From assembly GCA_963729815.1 (NCBI GenBank), contig CAVSPU010000002.1, forward strand, positions 620,001 to 684,000: DNA of 64,000 nt, in the 5' to 3' direction. The stretch comes from DAHUXN01 sp963729815. GTDB lineage: Bacteria > Acidobacteriota > Terriglobia > Acidiferrales > UBA7541. This document shows positions 1 to 13,384 of this stretch, in pieces. The stretch's first letter is position 1. Each line of letters opens with the position of its first letter. The position numbers and the translations under genes are program-made. Under the pieces are notes generated by a model. That model did no database searches. It was not told where the DNA came from and was given only the letters and a program-made list of their open reading frames with translations.

Positions 1-261
1 CCGAATTTCCCAGGTCAACGGTTTGCCGCGCGCCTTGCTTCCGACCCCAAGGGCCTGCTGACGTTCCACGAGGCTGTCCTCGTCGAGGGTGAAGCCGCGC
101 AAACGAACACGCTTCGCTGGGAGGACTATGCCACAACGGCCATTGACCCGAGCGACGACTGCACGTTTTGGTACGTCGGCGATTACATCAAATCCGGCTC
201 GCCAAACTACAGCACACGCATCGGCTCCTTTCGCCTTCCCGGCTGCGGCGCCAGCCAATAG
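1..261 (+). CDS. C-terminus of a large secreted protein (partial)
   Basis: The reading frame is open from the first base to a TAG at 259-261, giving 86 residues of a protein that begins outside the window. The end contains RWEDYATTAIDPSDDCTFWY followed by TRIGSFRLPGC. This resembles the C-terminal signature (RWGDY..DP.DDCTFWY...TRIGSF..P.C) that I know from very large exported acidobacterial proteins with sialidase-like or Ig-like repeats. The two cysteines could form a disulfide that closes the terminal domain. The catalytic or binding part is not visible, so no function is assigned. Confidence 0.75.
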   Translation, partial: PNFPGQRFAARLASDPKGLLTFHEAVLVEGEAAQTNTLRWEDYATTAIDPSDDCTFWYVGDYIKSGSPNYSTRIGSFRLPGCGASQ

Positions 262-747
262 CGAATAGCGCTGCGCGTCGTGCACGGTGGTTCCCGGTAG
301 TGACTCGGGTTCCGATAACCGCGTTTGCCAGGAGTTGACCGATTAGCAATTCCAATCGGGCGTTTAGGGTGAGACGGGGAGGGTAAGAGAAAGGTGCTAA
401 CGCGCTCTTTCGCGGCAGAATGGGCTTGCATTCTCAATCACCGCTGTTGTGAAATGCGCTGTCGCGAAGCTTTATGAGCAAATGTCAGAGTCGGCGCGTA
501 AGCCGGAGCCCCGTCGTTTAGTGCGTGCATCATTCGCTCGGCCGATGTCTATAAAGTCTCGACCGAATCGCCAATCAGAAGCGAATGTCGCTCGTGTGGG
601 CCATCCTCGAGGCGGCGCAGAGGTATGCGGTCGACCTGCAATTAGAAAATGGTGCCGGCGGCGATGCCGTTGCCGGAGGTGGGAGCGCTGCCAGCGAAGC
701 GAGCCTAGGTTTCTGGAATCAACTTATTGAGAGAGAGGCCACCTGCC
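262..747. other. Intergenic stretch without a convincing gene
   Basis: Short open frames exist here (for example 449-730 on +), but their translations are arginine- and serine-rich, as expected of out-of-frame reading in GC-rich DNA. They have no Shine-Dalgarno sequence or recognisable domain. No clear terminator or promoter was found. A purine-rich ribosome-binding stretch near 730-738 belongs to the downstream gene. Confidence 0.5.
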
Positions 748-3700
748 ATGTTCAAAGCACGTTGTGTTTTACTGCTTTCCTGTCTGTCGCTGGTTTTTTC
801 GGCGGCGTTTGCGGCGCCCGTGCCGCCGGGCCAGCTCACCAGTGCCCTGCACTGGCGCAGCGTGGGTCCATATACCGGCGGCCGCGTCACTACCGTAGCC
901 GGCATCGCCGCCGAGCCCAATGTTTTTTACATGGGCACGGCGGGCGGAGGCATCTGGGAGAGTGATGATTACGGCCAGAGCTGGAATAACATTTCCGACA
1001 AGGACTTCAAGAACAATAATATCGGGGCTATGGCGATCTCACCCTCCAATTCGAAGATTATCTACGTGGGTACGGGTGATTCCGCGCCGCGCAATACGGT
1101 CCTGACCGGGGAGGGGATGTATAAGTCCACCGACGGCGGAAAGACGTGGGCATACATCGGGCTGGGTGAGACCCACATTATCAGCTGGATCCTTGTTGAT
1201 CCCAACAATCCCGATGTCGTGTACGTAGCGGCGCTGGGCCATTTGTTCGGGCCCAATCCGGATCGCGGGGTATTCAAGACCAGCGATGGAGGCAAGACCT
1301 GGCAGAAGATTCTGTACGTCAACGACGAAACGGGCGCGATCAGCATGGCGATGGATCCGTCCAATCCGAGCGTCGTTTACGCCTCGATGTGGCAGATGTC
1401 CCGGAGTCACTGGACATTTTCGAGCGGAGGAACAGGCAGCGGCATCTACAAGACGACCGACGGAGGAGCAAACTGGACCGACATCTCGCACCGCCCGGGG
1501 CTGCCGACCGGTATCTTCGGAAAAGTAGGCATCGCGGTTGCGCCGAGCAGTCCCAATGTCGTGTACGCGCTGATTCAAGCAGATTACGAGGGTCAGGCGG
1601 GCGGCTTATTCCGGTCAGACGATGCCGGCCAGAGCTGGAGCCTCATCAACAACAGCATGGACATTACGCAACGCGCATTCTATTACATGTACGTATATGT
1701 GGATCCGAAGGACCCCAATACGATTTACCTGCCCAACGTCGGCGTCTATGTATCCCACGACGAGGGCAAGACGCTAACCGCCCTGCATCCGGAGCATGGC
1801 GACAACCATGTGCTCTGGATCAATCCGAATAACCCCCAAATCTTCATCGAAGGCAACGATGGCGGCGCGGGCGTCACGCAAAATGGCGGCAAGACCTGGA
1901 GTTCCGAGGACAACCAGCCGACGGGGCAGTTCTATCACGCCAATCTTGATGATCAGTTCCCGTTCCATATATATGGTGCACAGCAGGATCGGAGTTCCGT
2001 CGAAGCGCCGAGCGCCGTGCCTGCGGGGAGTATTCCGCCGGCTTGGGAGAACATACAGGGCGGAGAGATGAGCTGGGTAGTGCCGACACCGGGCGAGCCC
2101 TGGGTCACCTACGGCAGCGGATATTACAGCATAGAGTGGAAAGAGAATCGCAGGACGGGGTCGATCACCAATGTGAGCCCGTGGCCAGAATACAAGTTTG
2201 GTCTTGCGGGGTCCGAAATCAAGTATCGCTATGGTTGGATTCATCATCCGGTAGTGTTTGCGCCCGGCAACCCTAAAGAACTGTTGATGGGAGCGAATGT
2301 GCTGTTTGAAACCTTCGATGAAGGTGTCCACTGGAAAGTGATCAGTCCAGACCTCACACGCGACGACAAGAGCAAGCAGGGGCGGCCCGGCGGTCCGATC
2401 AGCGCGGATGTGACCGGCGAGGAGATGTTCGACACCATATCGTCGATTGCCTTTTCGCCGCTAAGAGACAATGTCATCTGGACGGGTTCCGATGACGGGT
2501 TGGTGTACGTGACCACAGATGCGGGCGGGCACTGGAGCCAGGTGCGTCCACCGACGCTGCCAACTTGGTCCACTATCACCTGCATCGAGCCTTCGCACAC
2601 GGACGCGGGCAGCGCCTACGTGTCGGCGAGCCGGTTTGACTGGGATGACTTTCACCCGTATGTATATAAGACCAAGGATTACGGCAAGCATTGGACCGAG
2701 ATCACCACCGGGCTCCCCGAAGACCAATACGTTGAGAGCGTGCGGCAGGATCCTGGCGATTCAGATCTGCTGTTCGCGGGCACCAGCGCGACGGTGTACT
2801 TCAGTCTGGATGGGGGCCAGCAATGGCAGCCTTTGAGCCTCAATCTGCCGACAGTACGGGTAAGTGATGTGGAGATTCAGCCCGAGCAGCATGCGGTCGT
2901 GCTCGCCACGTTCGGACGTGGTTTCTGGGTGCTGGACAACCTGCAGTTCCTTGAGCAGTTGGGGACCGCCCAGGTGGCGAGTGGCGCGTCCTACCTGTTC
3001 AAGCCGCAGCAGGCCTGGCTGGTCACGCGACGTACGGGTGGGTTTGGCCCGCGCGGGGCGGGAGGCGAGAACTTGGCGCCCGGAGCCACGGTGTTTTTCA
3101 ACATGCCAGCTGACTACAACGGCAGCACGCCGGCGACCTTGAGCTTTACCGACACAAGCGGCAAGTTGATCCGCAGCTTTACGCTGCACCTTAAAACGAA
3201 AGCCAGACCAGAGCCGCCTTCACGCAGTCCCACAGTGGCGCGAAAGCAACAGGAAGAAAGATTGACGGCGATCGAGCCTGGCATGAACAGCTTCCTCTGG
3301 GATCTGAGGTACCCGGATGCGGTAGACGTGAAGGGCATATTCAATTCAGGTTTTGCCGCCGAAGAACCCATCGGTCCGCAGGTGGTGCCGGGTACCTACT
3401 CCGTGACGCTGACTTATGGCGACACCACGCAGAAGCAGCCGTTCGTTGTCAAACTGGACCCGCAATTGCAGACCACGCAGGCGGAACTGCAGCAGCGTTT
3501 CGATTTGCTGATACGGATTTACGACGCCTTGAACCGGCTCGATACCAACCTGAACCAGGCCATTGACGCCCGAGATGCGCTCGAGAAGGCGGTGGCCAGC
3601 AATGGCGCGTCCGGAGATCCGGCGCAGACGGCGCTGGACCGCCTGAACCATGACATAGACGAACTGGTGGATCTCAAGATCCAGTCCGGTGAGGGCGGAC

Positions 3701-3882
3701 TCGTGTATCCGGGTCGGCTCCGCGCCTGGTTGAGCCATATTGCAACCCAGGTGAGTCAGGCATTCGTGCCGCCCACGCCCGCGATGGTACTGGTGGCGGA
3801 TGGATACATCGATGATGCGGGTTCGGGTGTCTCACGTCTGCAATCTGACGTTGCGGCTGCGAACAAAGTGCTGAATCACTGA
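748..3882 (+). CDS. Secreted Asp-box (VPS10/sortilin-like) repeat protein
   Basis: 1044 residues. ATG 748 is preferred over TTG 727 because it opens directly into a signal peptide (MFKARCVLLLSCLSLVFSAA) and has a GAGAGAGAGG purine run about 10 bases upstream. The mature protein has about ten Asp-box motifs (S/T-x-D-x-G-x-T/H-W), such as STDGGKTW, TSDGGKTW, TTDGGANW, SDDAGQSW, TKDYGKHW and SLDGGQQW, spread over the first ~700 residues. Such repeats build the beta-propeller of the BNR/VPS10 superfamily. The last ~300 residues are a beta-rich domain followed by a helical tail. Homologues are often annotated as glycosyl hydrolases, but no catalytic residues can be assigned. A paralogue lies at 9578-12760. 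The likely location is periplasmic or extracellular. Confidence 0.85.
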   Translation: MFKARCVLLLSCLSLVFSAAFAAPVPPGQLTSALHWRSVGPYTGGRVTTVAGIAAEPNVFYMGTAGGGIWESDDYGQSWNNISDKDFKNNNIGAMAISPSNSKIIYVGTGDSAPRNTVLTGEGMYKSTDGGKTWAYIGLGETHIISWILVDPNNPDVVYVAALGHLFGPNPDRGVFKTSDGGKTWQKILYVNDETGAISMAMDPSNPSVVYASMWQMSRSHWTFSSGGTGSGIYKTTDGGANWTDISHRPGLPTGIFGKVGIAVAPSSPNVVYALIQADYEGQAGGLFRSDDAGQSWSLINNSMDITQRAFYYMYVYVDPKDPNTIYLPNVGVYVSHDEGKTLTALHPEHGDNHVLWINPNNPQIFIEGNDGGAGVTQNGGKTWSSEDNQPTGQFYHANLDDQFPFHIYGAQQDRSSVEAPSAVPAGSIPPAWENIQGGEMSWVVPTPGEPWVTYGSGYYSIEWKENRRTGSITNVSPWPEYKFGLAGSEIKYRYGWIHHPVVFAPGNPKELLMGANVLFETFDEGVHWKVISPDLTRDDKSKQGRPGGPISADVTGEEMFDTISSIAFSPLRDNVIWTGSDDGLVYVTTDAGGHWSQVRPPTLPTWSTITCIEPSHTDAGSAYVSASRFDWDDFHPYVYKTKDYGKHWTEITTGLPEDQYVESVRQDPGDSDLLFAGTSATVYFSLDGGQQWQPLSLNLPTVRVSDVEIQPEQHAVVLATFGRGFWVLDNLQFLEQLGTAQVASGASYLFKPQQAWLVTRRTGGFGPRGAGGENLAPGATVFFNMPADYNGSTPATLSFTDTSGKLIRSFTLHLKTKARPEPPSRSPTVARKQQEERLTAIEPGMNSFLWDLRYPDAVDVKGIFNSGFAAEEPIGPQVVPGTYSVTLTYGDTTQKQPFVVKLDPQLQTTQAELQQRFDLLIRIYDALNRLDTNLNQAIDARDALEKAVASNGASGDPAQTALDRLNHDIDELVDLKIQSGEGGLVYPGRLRAWLSHIATQVSQAFVPPTPAMVLVADGYIDDAGSGVSRLQSDVAAANKVLNH

Positions 3883-4145
3883 GGTGGCGGCCGGGAAGCG
3901 ATCGCGGGGAACTGTTCGTACTTTATGGGGTAGTGTTGCTGACACTGCTTGTTGCCGGTCCCGGCGCGGCATGCATCGCCCGCCTGAGCCGACAGGAGGT
4001 ACAGGCGCACGAGGGAGTCCCGTCGTCGACTTGACGGATATGCGTCTACGCACGCGAAAAAGTTACAACCTCCCGTCGCCCTTCGATTTTCCGGCTGCAG
4101 ACGGTATCCTACCTTCGTCGTGGTGGAGTCTTGTGAAAATTCCTC
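3883..4145. other. Convergent intergenic spacer
   Basis: This spacer separates the convergent Asp-box gene and the transglutaminase/TPR gene. No open frame with coding character and no T-tailed hairpin was found. Confidence 0.4.
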
Positions 4146-8321
<4,176 letters not shown>

Positions 8322-8394
8322 CCGAATGCCTCTTTCCCAGGGGAATAGCCTAGAAAGTTAAGCTATCGGACGAGAAACTACAACTTGAATTGAT

Positions 8395-8468
8395 TGGAGC
8401 GGGAGAAGGGAATCGAACCCTCATTTCAAGCTTGGGAAGCTCGCGTTCTGCCACTGAACCACTCCCGC
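8395..8468 (-). tRNA. tRNA-Gly (CCC anticodon)
   Basis: On the minus strand a 74-nt cloverleaf is readable: acceptor stem GCGGGAG/CTCCCGC, D stem GTTC/GAAC, anticodon stem CGAGC/GCTTG with loop TTCCCAA (anticodon CCC at 8434-8436), T arm GAGGG-TTCGATT-CCCTT (last pair G-U), discriminator T and encoded CCA. It closely resembles the E. coli glycine CCC tRNA. Confidence 0.95.
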
Positions 8469-8487
8469 TCAAAAAGGCAGACGCAAA

Positions 8488-8516
8488 AGGATAGCATCGC
8501 GGAGAAACGGACTCAA
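8488..8516 (-). promoter_or_regulatory. Candidate sigma70 promoter of tRNA-Gly
   Basis: Read on the minus strand, TTGAGT (8511-8516) and TATCCT (8488-8493) are separated by exactly 17 bases. Each matches its consensus at 4 of 6 positions. The -10 lies about 19 bases upstream of the mature tRNA 5' end. Confidence 0.45.
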
Positions 8517-8620
8517 GGGGCGCAAAGTCGCGCACGCAGCGAGTTATCAATACGGAGCGGCGATCATCGAGAGATCGCGGAAAGCAATCGGCACCTTCGA
8601 CTAGGAGGATGCGCCCGGGG

Positions 8621-9004
8621 CTAGTGGGCCGCGACAGGAGCGATGCGACGGTCGAGCACAGCGGCTGCGAATTGCGAGCAAAGGCCCGATTCACGCTCGC
8701 GCCATTTGCACATCGACGGAGCGAACAGGCAAGCCAGTCCCCCGATCATGCGTACGACACTGTAGTAGGAGCGAACAACGCGAAGGTCCCAATTGTCGTC
8801 GCCGGGATTGGGCGCAAGGCGGACAAGATTGACGAGACGAGGGAATTCCTGGCCACGAATCTCAGAACGTTGTGCGCCGATTACGCCCAGGGTAGCCGGC
8901 GAGATCTCGACCATGGAGTAAGTGGCCAAAATCGAACGGGCATAGGAGAGAAAAAACTGCACCAGCGCCATGGCCGAGAACATGAGTATGAGAACAGGGA
9001 TCAT
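8621..9004 (-). CDS. Small hypothetical membrane-anchored protein
   Basis: 127 residues from ATG 9004. The N-terminus (MIPVLILMFSAMALVQFFLS) is one strongly hydrophobic helix, followed by a soluble region with a second hydrophobic patch (VVRMIGGLACLFAP). It starts inside the stop of the upstream ORF (ATGA overlap at 9001-9004), which argues that both are genuine and translationally coupled. No family is recognised. The helix may be a signal anchor. Longer in-frame extensions upstream lack coding character. Confidence 0.5.
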   Translation of the reverse strand: MIPVLILMFSAMALVQFFLSYARSILATYSMVEISPATLGVIGAQRSEIRGQEFPRLVNLVRLAPNPGDDNWDLRVVRSYYSVVRMIGGLACLFAPSMCKWRERESGLCSQFAAAVLDRRIAPVAAH

Positions 9005-9201
9005 AGAGTTTGAAAGGCTGCAACGCGAGAAATCGCGACGCGAGGCTCCTCCGGGATTTTTGTAAGTGCGCAAGTCGGAGAATATTTGAGAAATAGCGCC
9101 GCCATGGCGGACGCCATGCACAGAAAATGCAAATCGACGCCAATCTGGCAAAGGGCATTGTGGAGCGCATAGGCGCCGAAAATGTGATTGTGGAGCGTCA
9201 T
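9001..9201 (-). CDS. Small hypothetical protein, coupled upstream partner
   Basis: 66 residues from ATG 9201 (MTLHNHIFGAYALHNALCQI...). It contains a hydrophobic central segment (FLCMASAMAALFL) and two further cysteines. Its TGA overlaps the ATG of the following small membrane gene by 4 bases. An in-frame extension to 9303 is possible but less helix-like. The Shine-Dalgarno is poor. This could be a decayed gene rather than a working one. Confidence 0.35.
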   Translation of the reverse strand: MTLHNHIFGAYALHNALCQIGVDLHFLCMASAMAALFLKYSPTCALTKIPEEPRVAISRVAAFQTL

Positions 9202-9577
9202 GGTTTTGCGTTCCGCTATGGCGCACGTAAGCTGCGAACCATACACCAGCAAACCACGTAAGTGCATGACGATAGCCAAACACGAGCCCAAGGAAGCGCA
9301 CAACGACGGGGCGAAGTACTACGAAAAAATTCCCTCTCGCGGAGATATCTTTTTCCGGTTCATGGCGCGCCCGCCACTCTGTAATCAGAGATAGTACTTC
9401 GCCCATGCGTATGATGGGTTATGCGAGCGTTCCGGCGTGAAACGGTCGTTTCAGGGCGGGGCAAGTTGGGACCAGGCCCCTACACTTTTTCCTACACAGT
9501 TCAGCCGCGTAGGGGGTAGGATTGGCGGCTTGCACTTATCGCCAATGGTTCGAGATCGTTAGTACGGAGGATCAAGG
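9202..9577. other. Leader region with small hairpins, no gene
   Basis: No coding frame is supported. Two inverted repeats precede the Asp-box gene: TGAAAC/GTTTCA with a GGTC loop at 9438-9453, and CCCCTAC (9477-9483) paired with GTAGGGG (9509-9515). They may fold in the mRNA leader. Their function is unknown. Confidence 0.4.
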
Positions 9578-12500
9578 ATGAGAGGCATTCGCCGCAGTGG
9601 ATGGCTGCTGTTGCTTGGCGTCTTGGGATGCGCGGCCTTTTTCGCAAGCGGCCTGCGCGCGCAGACGCTCGATGCAAAGACGTGGTCTGGGGTGAAGTGG
9701 CGGTCGATTGGACCGTTCCGCGGCGGGCGCGTGGAGACCGTCGTGGGGATCCCGGGGAATCCGGACATTTATTACTTCGGTGCAGTGACGGGCGGGGTGT
9801 GGAAGACGACGGACGCGGGGCTGAGCTGGAATCCGATGTTCGACAAGGAGAACATCGCGTCGATCGGGGCGATTGCGATCGACCCGCAGGACTCGAACGT
9901 CTTGTATGTGGGTACCGGAGAGCCATGCTTGCGCGGAAACGTTTCGTTTGGGAACGGCATGTACAAGTCGGTTGACGCTGGAGCGACATGGACGCACATC
10001 GGGCTGGAGGACACGCGGCACATCTCGAAAGTCCTGATCGATCCGAAGAATCCGAGCACGATTTTTGTCGCGGCCATCGGGCACGCGTACGGGCCGAACG
10101 AAGAGCGCGGTGTGTTCCGTTCCACGGACGCGGGAAAGACGTGGCAGAAGGTCCTATATAAGGATGACAAGACAGGTGCCGTGGACCTGGTTTTCGATCC
10201 CGCGAATTCGCACATTCTCTATGCAGCGCTGTATCAAGAGATTCGCACGCCGTCGGGATTCACGAGCGGCGGGCCGGGAAGCGGGATTTACAAATCGGTT
10301 GATGGCGGGACGACATGGACGCAGCTTACCGAGCACGGATTGCCGGAGGGAATTTACGGGCGCATCGGATTGGCCGCGGGCGCGGACTCCAATCGCGTGT
10401 ACGCGCTCATCGAAGCGAAGAAGGGCGGGCTGTACCGCTCGGATGATGCCGGGGAAACGTGGCAGTTCATCAATGGCGACCAGCGGTTCCTGCAGCGCGC
10501 GTGGTATTACATGCACATATTCGCGGACCCGAAATCGAGCGACACGCTCTACATTTTGAACACGGGAACGTACCGCACGACCGACGGCGGCGAACATTTC
10601 ACCGCGATTGCTGCGCCGCATGGCGACGATCACGCGTTCTGGATCGATCCGACGAATCCCAATCGCATGATGGAAGGCAACGACGGCGGGGCGACGATTT
10701 CAGTGAACGGCGGGAAGACGTGGACGGCGCAGGACAATCAGCCGACCGCGCAGTTCTATCACGTGAGCGTCGACAACCGTTTTTACTATTATGTTTACGG
10801 GGCACAGCAGGACAACTCGACGGTGGCGATAGCGAGCCGGACGAATCACGGAGTGATCACGGATTCGGATTGGTACGACGTGGGCGGCGGCGAGAGCGGT
10901 TACATCGTGGCAGACCCGAAGGACCCGGACATTGTTTATGCGGGCGGGAATTGGGGAATCATCACGCGGGATGACCGGCATACGGGGCAAGTGCAGGACG
11001 TGACCGTCTGGCCCGTAAATCCGAGCGGCTACAGCGCGGGGGAGTTGCCGCATCGCTTCCAATGGACGGCGCCGATTGCGATTTCGCCGTTCGATTCGAA
11101 TACTGTGTACATCGGCGGCGAGAAACTTTTCAAGACGACCGATGCGGGAATGACATGGACAGCGATCAGCCCGGATCTGACCCGGAACGACAAGAGCAAG
11201 CAAGTGCCTTCGGGCGGGCCGCTGACGATCGACGAAACGAGCGTGGAGTATTACGACACGATTTTCTCGGTCGAGGAATCTCCGGTGGCACGCGGATTGA
11301 TTTGGGTGGGCAGCGACGATGGATTGGTGCACATCACGCGCGACGGCGGAAAAACATGGAGCGACGTGACGCCGAAGGGCCTGCCGGAATGGTCGCGCAT
11401 CGGACTGATCGACGCTTCGCCATTCGACGCCGGGACGGCCTACGTGGCGGCGGACAGGCACCGGCTGGACGATTTTCATCCCTACGTTTTCAAGACAACG
11501 GACTACGGCAAGACCTGGACGCAGATCACAAATGGGCTGCCGCAATCGGGAAGCTATGTTCACGCCGTGCGCGAGGATCCCGTGCGCAAGGGCTTACTCT
11601 ATTGCGGGACGGAGACGGGCATTTTTATTTCGTACGACGACGGCGCGAACTGGCAATCGCTGGAGCTGAATATGCCAGTGGTGCCGGTGACCGACATGGT
11701 GGTGAAAGATGACGACCTAGTGATTGCAACGAAGGGACGCTCATTCTGGATCCTCGACGATCTTTCGCCACTGCGGCAGCAAAGCCCAGACATTGCGAAC
11801 GAAGCGGCGCATCTTTATAAGCCACGGGATGCCTGGCGGACGCGGCTCGGTTCTTCGAATCCGGTCTACTTTGCCTGGTATGGGCAGAACGCTCCGGATG
11901 GAGCAGTCATTGATTACTACCTGAAGGAAAAGCCAACGGACAAGGATAAAGTCACGTTGGAGATTTTGGACAGCGCCGGCAAAGTGATTCGCAAATACAC
12001 GAATGAAACGAAACAGAGCGATCAGCAGCCAGCGGAAGCCGGCGACGAATATGTGCCGCCGGAATCGATTCCCGCGAGTGCCGGAGTGAATCGGTCCATT
12101 TGGGACTTGCGGTATCAGACCCCGACGCTGATTCCTGGCCAAGTGTGGGACGGCGCGGATACACCAAAGGGAACGCTGGCGCTGCCGGGAACATATCAAG
12201 TCCGACTGACCGCGGCGGGCCAGACGCTGACCGAACCATTGGTGGTGAAGCTCGATCCGCGCGTGAAAAACACGCCCGAGGACTTGCGCAAGGAATTCGA
12301 GCTGTCACTGAAGATTCGGGACGAGATTTCGCTGGCCGACGAAACGGTGAACGAGATGAACTCCGTTAAGGCTCAGATCGAGGAAATGCGCAAGAGGCTG
12401 GGATCGAATGCGAATGACAAGGCGATTGTCGACGCGGGCGACGCGATCGAGAAACAGATGGAGCCGATCGATAGCCAGCTCTGGCAAGGAAAGATGAAGG

Positions 12501-12760
12501 CCAGCGAAGAAGACTTGAATTATCCGGATGAGATCAACGATCAATTGAAGGGCATCGCGGAGTTCATGGAAGGTTCGGACAATGCACCGACAGCCGCGGA
12601 CTATGCGGCGTATGCGGACCTGAGCGGGAGAGTCGATAAACTGGTGGCGCAATGGAAGGAAATCAAGACGAAGGACCTGCCGGCATTGAATGAGGATATT
12701 CGGCGGGCGAATGTCCCCGCGATTGCGCCGATGGCGAAGCCCAACGGCTCATCTCACTGA
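9578..12760 (+). CDS. Secreted Asp-box (VPS10/sortilin-like) repeat protein, second paralogue
   Basis: 1060 residues. ATG 9578 has a GGAGG upstream and opens into a signal peptide (hydrophobic WLLLLGVLGCAAFFASG, then LRAQ). About eleven Asp-boxes are visible (TTDAGLSW, SVDAGATW, STDAGKTW, SVDGGTTW, SDDAGETW, TTDAGMTW, TRDGGKTW, TTDYGKTW and others). The order of motifs, the central ISPDLTRNDKSKQ block and the C-terminal helical tail parallel the protein at 748-3882, so the two are clear paralogues. The role is probably extracellular binding or hydrolysis; annotation as a glycosyl hydrolase is convention only. Confidence 0.85.
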   Translation: MRGIRRSGWLLLLGVLGCAAFFASGLRAQTLDAKTWSGVKWRSIGPFRGGRVETVVGIPGNPDIYYFGAVTGGVWKTTDAGLSWNPMFDKENIASIGAIAIDPQDSNVLYVGTGEPCLRGNVSFGNGMYKSVDAGATWTHIGLEDTRHISKVLIDPKNPSTIFVAAIGHAYGPNEERGVFRSTDAGKTWQKVLYKDDKTGAVDLVFDPANSHILYAALYQEIRTPSGFTSGGPGSGIYKSVDGGTTWTQLTEHGLPEGIYGRIGLAAGADSNRVYALIEAKKGGLYRSDDAGETWQFINGDQRFLQRAWYYMHIFADPKSSDTLYILNTGTYRTTDGGEHFTAIAAPHGDDHAFWIDPTNPNRMMEGNDGGATISVNGGKTWTAQDNQPTAQFYHVSVDNRFYYYVYGAQQDNSTVAIASRTNHGVITDSDWYDVGGGESGYIVADPKDPDIVYAGGNWGIITRDDRHTGQVQDVTVWPVNPSGYSAGELPHRFQWTAPIAISPFDSNTVYIGGEKLFKTTDAGMTWTAISPDLTRNDKSKQVPSGGPLTIDETSVEYYDTIFSVEESPVARGLIWVGSDDGLVHITRDGGKTWSDVTPKGLPEWSRIGLIDASPFDAGTAYVAADRHRLDDFHPYVFKTTDYGKTWTQITNGLPQSGSYVHAVREDPVRKGLLYCGTETGIFISYDDGANWQSLELNMPVVPVTDMVVKDDDLVIATKGRSFWILDDLSPLRQQSPDIANEAAHLYKPRDAWRTRLGSSNPVYFAWYGQNAPDGAVIDYYLKEKPTDKDKVTLEILDSAGKVIRKYTNETKQSDQQPAEAGDEYVPPESIPASAGVNRSIWDLRYQTPTLIPGQVWDGADTPKGTLALPGTYQVRLTAAGQTLTEPLVVKLDPRVKNTPEDLRKEFELSLKIRDEISLADETVNEMNSVKAQIEEMRKRLGSNANDKAIVDAGDAIEKQMEPIDSQLWQGKMKASEEDLNYPDEINDQLKGIAEFMEGSDNAPTAADYAAYADLSGRVDKLVAQWKEIKTKDLPALNEDIRRANVPAIAPMAKPNGSSH

Positions 12761-12781
12761 GGCCGCGCGGGAATTTTCCGG

Positions 12782-13384
12782 CTAAGAATTGTTGGGGTTG
12801 TGGCCGGTGCCGTGATGATGCTTGCGAGCGTGCGCCACGCCGGCGGGATGCGAGCCAGGACCGAATGCGCCAGAGGTCACGCCTGCCGTTCCAGGCGTTG
12901 TGGATTGCAATCGGGTCTGCGCGCTAGCCTGCCCAGCCGAGGAGACCGGAACCGCGGATTGCATCGTGTTCGGCAGTGGGGGTAGCGCGTTCGAAGGATG
13001 ACTGAGATATAGTTTGTGAAGGTCCGCGGGAGTCATGGCGCCTTCGCGGATCTTGACCGCAGTGGTTTCCCCGTCTTTGGCCGTTTTGACAATGGCCCAA
13101 ACCGTGTCGCCCGCCTTGAGGTCTTTCTCCGTGAGCTTCTGGCCCTTTTCGCCGACGAATTGGGTGAGGTTCGTGGTGTTGGCGACGAGGGTCAATTGAG
13201 TAGGAGCCATCAAGATAATCTGGTGCTTGGGAAGGTCGACGGAGGAAATCATGAAGAACTGCTCGCCCTGAGCATTCTTGGGATTTTGGACTCCCTGAGC
13301 GCACGCCGGAATGGAAACGGCAAGGGTGAGGACGGGCAACAGGAATCGTGAAAAAGAGTTCAAAAGACTGAGAGTCTTATTCAT
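12782..13384 (-). CDS. Secreted protein with a small beta-barrel-like domain and His-rich tail
   Basis: 200 residues with a signal peptide (LLPVLTLAVSIPACAQG). Residues ~45-115 (FFMISSVDLPKHQIILM ... GDTVWAIVKTAKDGET) read like a short OB/DUF5666-type domain. The C-terminus is Ala/Ser/Gly-rich and ends in a histidine cluster (ARKHHHGTGH) that might bind metal. Its ATG (13384) overlaps the stop of the MacB-like permease by 8 bases, so it is probably translated from the exporter mRNA and may be an envelope accessory to it. No firm family assignment. Confidence 0.65.
   Translation of the reverse strand: MNKTLSLLNSFSRFLLPVLTLAVSIPACAQGVQNPKNAQGEQFFMISSVDLPKHQIILMAPTQLTLVANTTNLTQFVGEKGQKLTEKDLKAGDTVWAIVKTAKDGETTAVKIREGAMTPADLHKLYLSHPSNALPPLPNTMQSAVPVSSAGQASAQTRLQSTTPGTAGVTSGAFGPGSHPAGVAHARKHHHGTGHNPNNS

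Noticed and set aside
449..965. Overlapping + strand ORFs before the first Asp-box gene
   Set aside because: Arg/Ser-rich translation typical of wrong frames, no ribosome-binding site, and the 3' part overlaps the clear signal peptide of the real gene.
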